A DNA stretch of 64,000 bases. It comes from Pyrinomonadaceae bacterium. Its GTDB lineage: Bacteria; Acidobacteriota; Blastocatellia; Pyrinomonadales; Pyrinomonadaceae. Position 1 is the stretch's first letter, and the number at the start of each line of letters is the position of its first letter. The stretch lies in contig JAJQRF010000004.1 of the NCBI GenBank assembly GCA_021228405.1, positions 429,080 through 493,079 of the forward strand, given 5' to 3'. This document shows, one piece after another, positions 42,051-51,790 of the stretch. Made by a program: the position numbers and the translations under genes. The notes below the pieces were generated by a model. The model was not told the origin of the DNA. It saw only the letters and a list, made by a program, of their open reading frames with translations, and ran no database searches.

Positions 42051-43364
42051 ATGAATTTATCACGATTTTCAATTGGAAATTTTGTGCAGAAATTCGTGCG
42101 CTTTCCCTCGCGCATCCGTCGCAATGTATCTAATTACCGCTTTTTTGCTTACCTTGCGATCTTAGGTCCGGGCATCATTGCCGCCAATGCGGGAAACGAT
42201 GCGAGCGGAATCGCCACTTATTCGACCGCCGGCGCGGGCTACGGTTACACGCTTCTCTGGGCATTTATCCCGATGACGTTCAGTTTGATTCTCGTGCAGG
42301 AAATGTGTGTGAGAATGGGCGTTGTCACGGGAAAAGGTTTAGCCGATCTGATTCGCGAACAATTCGGCGTGCGCTGGACGGCTCTCGTGATGCTTGCGCT
42401 TTTGATCGCCAATACGGGTGTCATCATTTCCGAATTTGTCGGCATCGCACAGGCTTCCGAGCTTTTCGGAATTCCGCGTTACGTCACCGTTCCGCTGACC
42501 GCCGGATTGATCTGGTGGCTGGTCGTAAAAGGTTCGCAGAAACGCGTCGAACGCGTTTTTCTGGCGATGTCGCTCGTCTTTTTCGGCTATGTGATCTCGG
42601 CTTTTCTGGCAAAACCCGATTGGGCGGAAGTCGGGCTCGAATTCGTCGAACCTTCTTTTCAATTCGATTCCGCTTACCTGTTTACGGTGATGGCGTTGAT
42701 CGGAACGACGATCACGCCGTTTATGCAGGTTTATGTGCAATCGTCGGTCGTCGAAAAAGGAATGCAGGAAGAAGACCTGACGTTGGTTCGCGCTGATGCG
42801 ATAACCGGAACGATTTTCGCGTGTCTGATCTCCGCTTTCATCGTCATTTCGACCGCCGCAACGCTTAATAAACAAGGAATTACCGAGCTTGATTCAGCCG
42901 CGACCGCCGCGATGTCGCTCGAACCGATCGCCGGAGTTTACGCCAAATATCTGTTCGGGATCGGGCTTTTCGGTGCGGCGATGCTCGCAATGGGCGTTTT
43001 GCCGCTTGCGACGGCTTACAGTTTGAGCGAAGCACTCGGTTTTGAAAAAGGTCTTTCGCGTTCGTTTCGCGAAGCCCCGATCTTTCTCGGAATCTTTACG
43101 GCTCTGATCGTCATCGGCGTGGTGGTCGCGCTCCTTCCGCACATTCCGCAGATCAAACTTCTTCTTTTCACGCAAACGATCAACGGCATCTTACTGCCGT
43201 TTTTGCTGGTTGCGATAGTTTCGCTTTCGAGCAATCGTGAAATTATGGGCGAATATGCCAATAATCTTTTTTTCAAAATTACCGCCTGGTTCATCACAAT
43301 AATCGTTTCCGCGCTGTCGCTGATGTTGATTGGAAATTCGATTATTGATATGTTTAAGCCGTAA
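42051..43364 (+). CDS. Nramp-family metal transporter, divergent ion-binding motifs
   Basis: This 437-residue integral membrane protein has 11 predicted spans. The first span reads GPGIIAANAGNDASGIATYS (residues 39-58), where canonical Nramps have a DPGN metal-binding motif; here the corresponding place is GNDA. In span six (about residues 215-232) ITPFMQVYVQSSVVEKG stands where canonical proteins have MPHN. The rest of the architecture (QEMCVRMGVVTGKGLADLI, TAYSLSEALGFE) fits the family. It is therefore likely to use another divalent cation or mechanism. The MscS gene follows after nine bases, probably in the same operon. Confidence 0.87.
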   Translation: MNLSRFSIGNFVQKFVRFPSRIRRNVSNYRFFAYLAILGPGIIAANAGNDASGIATYSTAGAGYGYTLLWAFIPMTFSLILVQEMCVRMGVVTGKGLADLIREQFGVRWTALVMLALLIANTGVIISEFVGIAQASELFGIPRYVTVPLTAGLIWWLVVKGSQKRVERVFLAMSLVFFGYVISAFLAKPDWAEVGLEFVEPSFQFDSAYLFTVMALIGTTITPFMQVYVQSSVVEKGMQEEDLTLVRADAITGTIFACLISAFIVISTAATLNKQGITELDSAATAAMSLEPIAGVYAKYLFGIGLFGAAMLAMGVLPLATAYSLSEALGFEKGLSRSFREAPIFLGIFTALIVIGVVVALLPHIPQIKLLLFTQTINGILLPFLLVAIVSLSSNREIMGEYANNLFFKITAWFITIIVSALSLMLIGNSIIDMFKP

Positions 43365-43372
43365 ATTTTGAT

Positions 43373-44878
43373 ATGTTTGCTTCTGAACTTCGTAAAAAAT
43401 CGGTTTTCTTCATCTTTTCAGCCGGAATTTTGATTTTAATTCTGATTCTTTTGCCGATGCTCGAATCGACTTTGCGCGTTTACATTCTCGATTATTTCAA
43501 TCTGAATCTGAACAGCGACGGCGAGATCATCAAACCCGCCAGCGAAGTAGGCGAAACGTCCTACAATCTCATTATTACCTTTTTTCATATCGTCAAAATC
43601 GTGCTCTGGATGAGCCTTGTTCTGACGGTGGTTCGTTTTCTCAATTTTCTTGTTTTTCGCGGCGCGTTCAGAAATTCGGCGCAAAACGAGATTTCTTCGC
43701 TTTTATCGTCGGTTCTTTCGATCATCGTTTACATCGTCGCGTTTTTTATCATCTTCAAATCGCAGTATCCGAAAGTTGACCTCGCCGCACTTTTCACGAC
43801 TTCTACGATTCTCGGTATCGTCATCGGTCTTGCGCTTCAGGATACGCTCGGAAATCTGTTTGCGGGAATTGCGATGCAAGCCGACCAGCCTTTTCAAGTC
43901 GGCGACGTTATCAACATCTCGAATCGCGGAATGGGCGTGGTCGAATCGGTTTCGTGGCGCGGAGTAAAGATTCGCACGTTTCAAAACAAACTGCTTGTTA
44001 TCAGCAACAGCGTGCTCGGAAAGGAAACCATCGAAGTTGCGCCGAAAGACAATTTGAACGCGCATCTCGTTTTTTTCAGCACGCTTTACGCCAATTCTCC
44101 GGCGCAAACTATTCAGGTCGTCCGCGAAGCCGTCAGACAAGTCGAAAACGTTTCGCCGAAAATCCGTCCGAATGTCCGCATTCGCAATCTCGGCGACAGC
44201 GGAATCGAATGGGAAGTAAAATACTGGCTCGAAGATTATTCGAAAATCAACGACACGGACGCATTGATTCGTCAGCGCATCTGGTATGCGCTCCAACGCG
44301 ATCATATCGAATTTGCTTACCCGACGCGCACGATCCACGTCGAAACCAAACCGCAGGAATCGGCATTTGTCGAAACCGACAACTCGATCTTTGAACGCCT
44401 GAGTGCAATTCCGATCTTTGCGCCGCTTTCCGACGAAGAAACGATTAAACTAGCGAAAGGAACGACCGCGAGAGTTTACGCGCCGGGCGAAACCATTGTT
44501 AAAAAAGGTCAGGAAGGACATTCGATGTTCGTCATTCACCGCGGCGCGGTCAAGGTTCAATTGATGGAAAACGGACAGCCGAAAACCATTAATCGACTGC
44601 GTGAAAACGACTTTTTCGGCGAAATGAGTCTTTTGACGGGTCAGCCGCGTTCGGCAAATGTCGTCGCGGAAGAAGAAACCGAAGTTTTTCAGATAAAAAA
44701 GAAGGCTCTGAAACCGATCTTTGAAACAAATCCCGATCTCGTTTCGTCGATCTGCGCTATCATCGACCAACGCCAACAACTTTTGAAAACGGAAAATGCG
44801 CCGTCAAACATTATCGAAGCCGAAAAAGCGAAAAGTGTTTTCGGCTCGATCAGAAAGTTTTTCGGTCTGGAAGATTGA
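43373..44878 (+). CDS. MscS-like channel with C-terminal cyclic nucleotide-binding domain
   Basis: This 501-residue membrane protein has N-terminal spans (FIFSAGILILILILLPMLES; FFHIVKIVLWMSLVLTVVRF; VLSIIVYIVAFFIIF), then the MscS pore and beta domain (GIVIGLALQDTLGNLFAGIA; FQVGDVINISNRGMGVVESV). From about residue 365 a cNMP-binding domain follows (FAPLSDEETIKLAKG; FFGEMSLLTGQPRSANVVAE, matching the phosphate-binding cassette). This is the bacterial cyclic nucleotide-gated MscS architecture, in which ligand rather than tension may gate the pore. It ends before a bidirectional terminator at 44907. A metal transporter precedes it. Confidence 0.94.
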   Translation: MFASELRKKSVFFIFSAGILILILILLPMLESTLRVYILDYFNLNLNSDGEIIKPASEVGETSYNLIITFFHIVKIVLWMSLVLTVVRFLNFLVFRGAFRNSAQNEISSLLSSVLSIIVYIVAFFIIFKSQYPKVDLAALFTTSTILGIVIGLALQDTLGNLFAGIAMQADQPFQVGDVINISNRGMGVVESVSWRGVKIRTFQNKLLVISNSVLGKETIEVAPKDNLNAHLVFFSTLYANSPAQTIQVVREAVRQVENVSPKIRPNVRIRNLGDSGIEWEVKYWLEDYSKINDTDALIRQRIWYALQRDHIEFAYPTRTIHVETKPQESAFVETDNSIFERLSAIPIFAPLSDEETIKLAKGTTARVYAPGETIVKKGQEGHSMFVIHRGAVKVQLMENGQPKTINRLRENDFFGEMSLLTGQPRSANVVAEEETEVFQIKKKALKPIFETNPDLVSSICAIIDQRQQLLKTENAPSNIIEAEKAKSVFGSIRKFFGLED

Positions 44879-44906
44879 TTTATTTTATCGTGATAAAAAC
44901 AAAAAG

Positions 44907-44934
44907 GCACCGATTTTTTCGGTGCTTTTTTTTG
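44907..44934 (+). terminator. Rho-independent terminator, bidirectional
   Basis: gcaccga/tcggtgc stem with a T-rich loop, followed by eight or more T residues on the plus strand and preceded by an A-run. It sits between the converging MscS gene and the minus-strand TPR-like gene ending at 44962. Confidence 0.88.
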
Positions 44935-44961
44935 ATAAATCATCCGCCTCAAGAACTCTTA

Positions 44962-45849
44962 TCAGACGTTTTTGTCATAGATTTCCTGCAAAACCTCGGA
45001 GATCGGTTTGCGATTCGCAAAAGGATTTTCGTCTTTTTTCTTCTTCTCGCGCGTTTCCTTCGGTTTGACGGTTCTTATTTCCTTCGGATAAATAGTTTCC
45101 GGCTTTTCATTCATCGCTTCCGAATATTTATCCAATGCTTCGTTGGTAACGGATTTCAGCAACATCGAATCCTTGTCTTTTTCCGCCAACTCCGCACGAC
45201 TTTTTTCGCGTTCGAGAGCGGCGGCTTCGATCTTAAGATTTTGTTCTTCAATGACTTTACGGCTTTCCGCGAGCAATGATTTGCCGCGGTTTCTTCTGGC
45301 GCGTTCGAGCGCACGGATCGCCGTCGAAGTCAGCGGAGCTTCGGCGGGTTCGCGTTCGATCTTTCGTAAAACCTTCACGTAATTTCTCAATTCGGGCGAT
45401 GGATAAGCGTAAGTCGATTCATCGGAATTTTCGTTTTCGATGACATACGCCAGATGATTGACCGCCGTTTTATGGTCGCCGATCTTGTGATAAAGCGCGC
45501 CGAGCGTGAAATAAACAAGCGGCGGCGCGCCGTTCATCGTTTGCAGAATATTTTCGCCGCGATTGATGATTTCCTGTAATTCAAATCCGAACCAGCGGCG
45601 TTCGTCGTCACGCAGAACGTCGTTGGCGGAAAGATAGAATTCAAATATTTCACGCGTTTCGTTGCGCGAAGGCATTGAAAACATCTTCCACAAAAAATAA
45701 GCAAAAATCCCGAAGAAAATTACCACAAATAAAGGAAACTGCGCGACCAGCAACATCATTGCGATCACACCGAACGCCAAAACGTATTGCCCTTTTTCTT
45801 TCAGGCTGTTATTGCCCGAAACTTGTCTTTGTAACTTGTTATCGCTCAA
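44962..45849 (-). CDS. Membrane-anchored protein with helical repeats, unknown function
   Basis: This 295-residue protein appears to use a TTG start (45847-45849). Two close hydrophobic segments (YVLAFGVIAMMLLVAQFPLF and FVVIFFGIFAYFLW, residues 22-55) are followed by a cytoplasmic helical region including one TPR-like pair (PPLVYFTLGALYHKIGDHKT, HLAYVIENENSD). A long charged coil with an alanine/glutamate-rich segment (NLKIEAAALEREKSRAELAE) ends in a basic tail. It lies 15 bases downstream of the ferredoxin-like gene. Function unknown. Confidence 0.7.
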   Translation of the reverse strand: MSDNKLQRQVSGNNSLKEKGQYVLAFGVIAMMLLVAQFPLFVVIFFGIFAYFLWKMFSMPSRNETREIFEFYLSANDVLRDDERRWFGFELQEIINRGENILQTMNGAPPLVYFTLGALYHKIGDHKTAVNHLAYVIENENSDESTYAYPSPELRNYVKVLRKIEREPAEAPLTSTAIRALERARRNRGKSLLAESRKVIEEQNLKIEAAALEREKSRAELAEKDKDSMLLKSVTNEALDKYSEAMNEKPETIYPKEIRTVKPKETREKKKKDENPFANRKPISEVLQEIYDKNV

Positions 45850-45864
45850 AATTTTATAAAAACT

Positions 45865-46596
45865 CTAAAATTGTTCCGCTGTTTTATCCTTTCCGGCTGC
45901 GGGCTGTTCCTCGTTGTTTTCATCGACAATTTCGGCAACTTCAGGCTCGCTTGCCGTTTCTTCAACGATCGCATTACTTTCCGATTCATCAGCCGGGATC
46001 GGCGTTTCCAGATCGGATTGTTCGGCATTTTCAGCCGCAACCGTTTCAGCTCCGGCAGACGGTTCGTGATGTTCCTCGGGACGCGTCGCTTTTTTGGCTT
46101 CGTCTTCGAGCTTTAACCCGAACTGCGCCAGAATATCCATTCCCAACCCGACAATTTTATACGGCGAATTCAAAATAAAATTAAAGGTTTCGCCAAGCGT
46201 GATGGCTTCTAATTTGACGAGTTGCGAGATTTTTTCTTCCAGCGGCAGATCGGCAAATTCGTTGCGGTATTCTTCGGCTTTATCGACCTTTGTTTCTTCC
46301 TTTTTCTCCGGCGTTAAAATAGCTATCTCGCCTTCGCTTTCGACTTTTGCCTGGCAAGCAAGGCGTTCGCCGTTTTGCCGACGTTCCCCGGATAATTTTT
46401 CCTTTTCGGCTTTGGTCGGTGCGGTCAGAAATTCCGCGCCTTTGGTAATCGTGCAGGCGCACGAGTCGCAAAGTCCCAATCTTCCGCATTCGGCTGGAAT
46501 GTCCACGCCCAAACGACGCGAAGCATCGATCAAATATGTGCCGACAACGGCAACGCCTTCTGTTTCTTCTCGTTCAAATTTTAATTCTGCTTCCAT
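45865..46596 (-). CDS. 2Fe-2S ferredoxin-domain protein with acidic C-terminal extension
   Basis: I start at MEAELKFEREETEG (243 residues); the longer frame upstream has an atypical basic stretch and overlaps fur. The plant-type 2Fe-2S core is seen at AECGRLGLCDSCACTI, with the fourth Cys in LACQAKVE, spacing C-x5-C-x2-C. After about residue 95 comes a conserved-looking helical segment (YRNEFADLPLEEKISQLVKL; YKIVGLGMDILAQFG), then a Glu/Ala-rich acidic tail. Such an extended ferredoxin likely carries electrons in the cytoplasm and may dock through its tail. The gene directly follows a Fur-family repressor. Confidence 0.85.
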   Translation of the reverse strand: MEAELKFEREETEGVAVVGTYLIDASRRLGVDIPAECGRLGLCDSCACTITKGAEFLTAPTKAEKEKLSGERRQNGERLACQAKVESEGEIAILTPEKKEETKVDKAEEYRNEFADLPLEEKISQLVKLEAITLGETFNFILNSPYKIVGLGMDILAQFGLKLEDEAKKATRPEEHHEPSAGAETVAAENAEQSDLETPIPADESESNAIVEETASEPEVAEIVDENNEEQPAAGKDKTAEQF

Positions 46597-46637
46597 TTTA
46601 TTACTGAATTTATTAAGACTTCTAAAATATAAAAAAA

Positions 46638-47162
46638 TTAACCTTCCATCACGGATTTCACGCGAACCCGCGGCTGTGCGCCGGATGAAACTGTTTGATG
46701 CTGATCGGGCAATTCGTGTTGGCAATCGGAACAAAATCCCCAAATCCGCAAACTGTGATGCGTCGGCACAAAGCCGAATTTTTCCGCCGCTTCGTCCTGC
46801 ATCGCTTCGATCTCGGGCGAGAAAAACTCGATGACCTTTCCGCAATTCGTGCAGATCATATGATCGTGATGCTCGTGATCGTAGTGATGTTCGTAATAGG
46901 TTTTGTTGTCGCCGAAACGGACTTCGCGGGCTAAACCTGCTTCCGTCAGGAGTTTAAGCGTTCGGTAAACGGTCGTGTGTCCGACCGTCGGGTCTTGTTT
47001 CTGCACCAGCCAATAGAGGTCTTCGCTGGTCAGATGATCTTCCGTTTTGAGGAAAATTTCGAGAATCAAATCTCTTTGAGCCGTTTTCCGCAAACCAGAT
47101 TTTTGAATATGTTCAAGAAAAATTTCCTTTTCCTTTTTGAATTCTTCCTTTTTTTTCGCCAT
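46638..47162 (-). CDS. Fur-family transcriptional regulator (Fur/PerR type)
   Basis: This 174-residue protein has the winged-helix N-terminal domain ([42 protein letters not shown]) and a metal site rich in His ([18 protein letters not shown]). Two structural Cys-x2-Cys pairs (CTNC and CSDC) bind zinc. The N-terminus has an extra Lys/Glu-rich 12 residues. Iron or peroxide sensing cannot be told apart by eye; the His-rich loop fits either. The downstream ferredoxin gene, 41 bases away, may be in its regulon. Confidence 0.93.
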   Translation of the reverse strand: MAKKKEEFKKEKEIFLEHIQKSGLRKTAQRDLILEIFLKTEDHLTSEDLYWLVQKQDPTVGHTTVYRTLKLLTEAGLAREVRFGDNKTYYEHHYDHEHHDHMICTNCGKVIEFFSPEIEAMQDEAAEKFGFVPTHHSLRIWGFCSDCQHELPDQHQTVSSGAQPRVRVKSVMEG

Positions 47163-47193
47163 AAAGTTAGCTGAACTTTCGTATGAGATAATT

Positions 47194-48075
47194 TTAACAT
47201 TTGAGTTCGCTTTTCGCTAACAAAATCTTTTTGCGCATTTTTTCAACCCTTTCACGGTCTGCATTTTGGCGTTCGGCGAGTTTGAGCGAGCGCATTCCGA
47301 GCAATAAATAAATTTCCATAATCTCGTCAGTCAGATTTTCCCTGATGCTTGCGCGGTGTTTTTCAAAGGTTTCCGCATCGGCACGGGCAAAAGTTCCCGT
47401 CAGTGCCTCAGCCGTGTTTTGCGTTTCGAGATTTTCGACGGTGCTCTTGATGAGCGGAAGCAAAATCTTTTGTGCTTTCGCCTGTTCAAGTCCGCATTTT
47501 TCCATCATTTCGATTGCCGCATCGATCGTCGCAACCAGATGTCCGCACGCCGTGACCGCCGCCGCGTGATAAAGCGTTTTATATTTCGATTCGATCGAAA
47601 ACGATCTTCCATTCAAATCCACGACGATTTTTTCGGCTGTTTCGACGGCTTTTTCGTCGCCTTCGATGCAAAAAAAAGCGTCCATAAAACGCTCTTTGCC
47701 CAAAAACGAATTGCTGATCGAAACCAAAGGATGTAAGGAACCGACCGCATTTTCAGTCAAATTCTTTAATATTTCCGACGATAATGCGCCGCTCGTGTGA
47801 AAGATGATCGAATTTTCCGAAACTTTCGCGCTCAGGATTTTCGCAATCCCGGAAATTTCCGAATCCTGCGTCGTGATGAAAACGATGTCCGAATTTATCT
47901 CATTCAAACTTTCCAAACTCGAAATTTTCGGTTTTGAAATTAATGATTCGTAAACCTTTTCGGCATTTTCGGTCGTTCGCGCGACCAGGTTTTCGATTTT
48001 GTAATTTTTCCCGTCAAGTGCCAAAGCCAACGCGCCGCCGACCCTGCCGATTCCGATGATCGAAACTGTTTTCAT
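47194..48075 (-). CDS. Rossmann-like, DUF2520-domain oxidoreductase
   Basis: This 293-residue protein starts at [20 protein letters not shown], an NAD(P)-binding Rossmann loop. [20 protein letters not shown] and [10 protein letters not shown] are the conserved motifs of the Rossmann/DUF2520 family, relatives of 3-hydroxyisobutyrate-type and ketopantoate-type reductases. The C-terminal helical domain ([20 protein letters not shown]) matches DUF2520. Substrate unknown; homologues often lie near pantothenate genes, but none are adjacent. Upstream is the palindrome at 48143-48212. Confidence 0.85.
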   Translation of the reverse strand: MKTVSIIGIGRVGGALALALDGKNYKIENLVARTTENAEKVYESLISKPKISSLESLNEINSDIVFITTQDSEISGIAKILSAKVSENSIIFHTSGALSSEILKNLTENAVGSLHPLVSISNSFLGKERFMDAFFCIEGDEKAVETAEKIVVDLNGRSFSIESKYKTLYHAAAVTACGHLVATIDAAIEMMEKCGLEQAKAQKILLPLIKSTVENLETQNTAEALTGTFARADAETFEKHRASIRENLTDEIMEIYLLLGMRSLKLAERQNADRERVEKMRKKILLAKSELKC

Positions 48076-48142
48076 TTCAAAAATATACAACAGCCGGAAC
48101 CGAATACGTAGCAAAGTAAAAGCGTTGCGGAAAAAATATCAC

Positions 48143-48212
48143 AGTTCAAAGTCCCGCCTTCAGGCTGTGATTACTCAGCGAAAAGCCTTCTAAAGAATGC
48201 ACTCTGAACGCG
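48143..48212. repeat. GCGTTYAGAGTCCC palindrome, copy 3
   Basis: agttcaaagtcccgccttca on the left is inverted against actctgaacgc on the right, with an imperfect middle. Ends match copies at 22407 and 30120. It lies between the DUF2520 gene and the large ATPase stop. Confidence 0.75.
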
Positions 48213-48232
48213 ATTCCGAAGAAAAAGCGTGG

Positions 48233-51200
48233 TCAGATTTTAATCAAGACAGGTTCGTCCGGCAGATCGTCGAGCCATTGGTTAACCTTTTTGCGCAACT
48301 CTTCGCGGCTTTGGAAATCAGCCGAAACGGGCATTTTCAAATTCAGCATCGGTGTGACCGGCAGAATCGAGAAAATCCGCTGTAAGATCATCAACTCGCC
48401 GTTCGAGATGATTTTCAGTTCGCGCGTTTCCGACAAAATCTGCTTGAGCGAAGTCGCGGCGGCAACAACTTCCGTATCGATACTGTTATTCGACACGAAC
48501 TGATCGATCAACGGCGTAATGGTTTCACGCAGCATCAACAGGCTTTTTCGATAGCTGATGCGCCCGCGATTGAGCGTTTCCCACAACGTTTGCGGCAGTT
48601 TTTCCCATTCGTCGCTCTGCGAAAGATTGAACGAACAAGCGCAAAACGGATGCGTTTTGAGCATTTCGCGCACGTTGTAACGGCAATCGAGTTGCTTCAA
48701 ACGCTGAACTATCGCGTTTGCTTCCTTGCGGTAGCTTTGCTGAAAAACGCTGATCCTGGAAAGATTTTCAAATTCCCACCATTCGTCGCTCCGCATAATG
48801 TCGTCGAATTTTGCAAGAAGCTCGTGCGATTTCATTACGGTGTCGTGCTTGTAACCGAAATAATCGGTGAACGAACGTTTGAAACCTTCCCAGACTTCAT
48901 TCATTTCACGATTTTTCAATTCGCTCGGTTCGAGATAACTTTCTTCGATCAACCGCAGTAAGTTTTCACGCGTATTTTCGACGGTTTCATCCTGCGTCGG
49001 TTCGCAAACCGCCAGATAAGCCCAGATTTCCTCGCGTTTTGCCGCGCCGGAAATGAAATCTTCCATTACCACGAGATTTTGCGTGCACTGGAAAAATTCC
49101 TGCTCGGAATCCGAAAACGCATCGGCGATGCGGTGCAAACCTTCATCAAGCGAAATGGCTTCGTCCAGAACGGATTTTGCGGTTTCCGCGACCGAACCGA
49201 ACGTTTTTCTGGCGTGAATCGCCACGCGCCAAATCTTCGTGTTCAGAATTTCGTCGGGCAGATCGTTGAAACGTTCCAAAACCCGCGCCGATTTCCAATC
49301 AGCCAGCCAATGCTGAAAAGCCTTGCGAATCGCTTCGCGGTCTTCGGGGTTTTCGATCGTCGTAAAATTGTCCGCGCCCGTCAACGTTTTCGCCCAATTC
49401 GTCAGGCGTTCGCTCGAATACGCCATTCCAATCGGGCGGGCAATTCCCTCGATGTCGTGCCAGATGATCTTCAGGTCGAGCGAACGCCGATTGATACGGT
49501 CGCCTTTGGTCGTGACGAATTCGATCTGCCGCTGTGCAACAAGCGCGGTCAGGATCAGATGTTGAGCTTCGCGGACAAGCCCGTTCGGTGCTTTTTTGAG
49601 TTGGCGGTAAACGTTTTTCAGCGAAACCATATCGGAACCGCTTTCGTTCACCAGGTTCAAAACTTCTTTCGCGAGCTGAAGATTGAGCAGATTTTCCTCG
49701 GTTTCGAGAACGTAGGAATCGCCCTTCAAAGTCACGAGACCGAGCGGTAAAGCAAAGGTTTCCGCCAACCCCTGAACTTCTTCGAGATTTTGCCGCGCAC
49801 CGCTGAAAAGATCGTTAACGAGCGTCGAAACCTCCGTCATTCCGAGTGTTTTCGCAAAATACGGGTGCATCGGGAAACGCGTTTCAAACAACGGTTCGAG
49901 CATCGACGAAAACATTTCCGATAAATTCGTCGCCACGCGTGCTTCTTCGGTGAAATTGTAATCGAAACCGTCGATAACGAGTTTCGCGTCGTAAAGAAAG
50001 ACGCGATTCCAGATTTTTTCGACCGCAACCGTGTGCGTATGCGAAGCCGCCCGAAACTGTTCACCGTATTCCTCGCGCAGGTCGCTCCGCGTTTGCAAAA
50101 CGTAATAACGTAGGATTGTGTCGATTTCGTCTTTACGAAGTTCGGCTGGCTGCCAGAAAACACGCGGCGTTTCGTTTTGATCGACGATCGATTCGAGAGC
50201 CGTATCTTGCCGATTGATGAACAATTCCCAATCGACGACTTCGGAATTTTGCGGAGAAACGGAAGCGGCGATATTTTTACCTTCCAAATCCCAGTGAACG
50301 CGTCCGCGCCGTTGCCCGCCGCGCCAGATCAATTGACAATCCATCCATTCGGCTGAATTTTCGTCCGCTTCTTCGGCAAGCGTCCAATCGATGAATTTAT
50401 CGCGGGCAATGCGCCGGAAAATTTTCGTCACCACGTCCGAAGGAACTTCCTTTGAAGCCTCGGCAAGCGCGTTGTGCAGATTTTCCTTAACGCTGACCTT
50501 AAAACTGTAACGCGTTTCGCGTCCTTCTGCGGCGGTCTTTAAAACTTCAAAAGGCAGAATGGAAACGAAGGATTCGATCAATTCTTCGACCGTTTTGACG
50601 GCTTTCTGCGGTTCGACCTCATCGAAGATCAGCATTGCCGCACAAATTTCGTTTGCCGTCGTGCCGTCGCCGTCAAGCGATAATAGAAACAATGCTTTCA
50701 GGATCAATTTTGCCTGAAGTCTTTGCATAATCGGGATTTTCCCGATCACTTCCGAATTCAGTTTATCGTAAGTCGCGAATGCTTCCCTTAAATCTTCGAC
50801 CTTTCGCAGAGTGCTTTCGACACTGTCGAAAACTTCGTCCAGAGCGATCAAAGAATTTGCCGGACGACCCTGAATTTTCTTGCCCGTTTCGGACGCAAAA
50901 CCGAGCAGAGCGAATTCGGGCGAATAAAGCCGCACGAAAGGCGTAATTTCGAGCGTGACGGGATGAAGCGGATAAAGGGCGGAAAAACGCTGTTCGCTCC
51001 AACGAAAACTCGGCAAAACCGAACGAAAATACTGATAAATCTCGTTCAAGACCGAAGACATTTGCCGCTGTTTCGGGAAAACGTGCGTATCCACGATGCG
51101 GTAAAGATGTTCCTGATCGAGATAATCGATCTTATAACTCCGCGCAATCGCCGAATTTACGCCGTCCGCGCCCGAAATATCGTCGTCCAGCGCAACTCCG

Positions 51201-51790
51201 ACGAAAATATTGAGTTGTTTCGCGACTTCCGCGATTTCGCCGAGCAGCATTCCGTCGTCGCGCAAAACTCTCGAGCTTCTTTCCAGAGCCGTATCGATCA
51301 GCAAAACGAACGGCAGATCGCCCGAACTTTTCGCCGCGAAATGCAGGATTTCAAAGACCGATTCGCGCAGAACGTTGCCGTCAACTTCAAAGGCTTCGGC
51401 AACTGCCGCCTTCAATTCGTGCAAAAGCGTTTCTTCCAAACCGCGTTTGACGAACGCGACCGGGTGACGGCGGCGTTTTAATCTTTGTGCGTTGGTCGAA
51501 ACGTGCGAATCCGTGATGCGCGAACGCAGTTCGGGTTGTGAAACAATTGCGCCGAGCGTCGCCAGAAAATGGCTTTTACCGACCCCGCGATAACCCGCCA
51601 GCGCATTTGCCGCGCCGTTTTGGAATTGAACGTTGGTAATATTGTCGAGCCATTTCGCCATCAAATCCGATGTCATATCGGTAAAATGGTATTTTGAAAG
51701 CGTCTGCGACGGATTTAACAAAAAATCCGAAATGCTTTCGTATGAACGAACTTCGACAATGTCTTTTACTTTTTCCTGAATGCGTTTCAT
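48233..51790 (-). CDS. Large standalone P-loop ATPase, BrxC/PglY (DUF6079)-like
   Basis: This 1185-residue cytoplasmic protein has a Walker A AGYRGVGKSHFLA (residues 65-77) and a probable Walker B PFVLLIDTALER (160-171), then about 1000 further helical residues with no recognised enzymatic domain. Residues 1-45 (KDIVEVRSYESISDFLLNPS) resemble the entry of BREX-type BrxC/PglY ATPases, which translocate or remodel DNA-bound partners. None of the usual BREX partners (BrxL, BrxA, BrxB, PglX methyltransferase, PglZ) is near. It stands as a single-gene unit with a long divergent leader to the M48 gene. Assignment to the class is by motif and layout, not alignment. Confidence 0.65.
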   Translation of the reverse strand: MKRIQEKVKDIVEVRSYESISDFLLNPSQTLSKYHFTDMTSDLMAKWLDNITNVQFQNGAANALAGYRGVGKSHFLATLGAIVSQPELRSRITDSHVSTNAQRLKRRRHPVAFVKRGLEETLLHELKAAVAEAFEVDGNVLRESVFEILHFAAKSSGDLPFVLLIDTALERSSRVLRDDGMLLGEIAEVAKQLNIFVGVALDDDISGADGVNSAIARSYKIDYLDQEHLYRIVDTHVFPKQRQMSSVLNEIYQYFRSVLPSFRWSEQRFSALYPLHPVTLEITPFVRLYSPEFALLGFASETGKKIQGRPANSLIALDEVFDSVESTLRKVEDLREAFATYDKLNSEVIGKIPIMQRLQAKLILKALFLLSLDGDGTTANEICAAMLIFDEVEPQKAVKTVEELIESFVSILPFEVLKTAAEGRETRYSFKVSVKENLHNALAEASKEVPSDVVTKIFRRIARDKFIDWTLAEEADENSAEWMDCQLIWRGGQRRGRVHWDLEGKNIAASVSPQNSEVVDWELFINRQDTALESIVDQNETPRVFWQPAELRKDEIDTILRYYVLQTRSDLREEYGEQFRAASHTHTVAVEKIWNRVFLYDAKLVIDGFDYNFTEEARVATNLSEMFSSMLEPLFETRFPMHPYFAKTLGMTEVSTLVNDLFSGARQNLEEVQGLAETFALPLGLVTLKGDSYVLETEENLLNLQLAKEVLNLVNESGSDMVSLKNVYRQLKKAPNGLVREAQHLILTALVAQRQIEFVTTKGDRINRRSLDLKIIWHDIEGIARPIGMAYSSERLTNWAKTLTGADNFTTIENPEDREAIRKAFQHWLADWKSARVLERFNDLPDEILNTKIWRVAIHARKTFGSVAETAKSVLDEAISLDEGLHRIADAFSDSEQEFFQCTQNLVVMEDFISGAAKREEIWAYLAVCEPTQDETVENTRENLLRLIEESYLEPSELKNREMNEVWEGFKRSFTDYFGYKHDTVMKSHELLAKFDDIMRSDEWWEFENLSRISVFQQSYRKEANAIVQRLKQLDCRYNVREMLKTHPFCACSFNLSQSDEWEKLPQTLWETLNRGRISYRKSLLMLRETITPLIDQFVSNNSIDTEVVAAATSLKQILSETRELKIISNGELMILQRIFSILPVTPMLNLKMPVSADFQSREELRKKVNQWLDDLPDEPVLIKI

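Noticed and set aside
48233..51790. Complete BREX or other multi-gene defence island
   Set aside because: Only the ATPase-like gene is present; no methyltransferase, PglZ-type phosphatase, protease or helicase partner is nearby.
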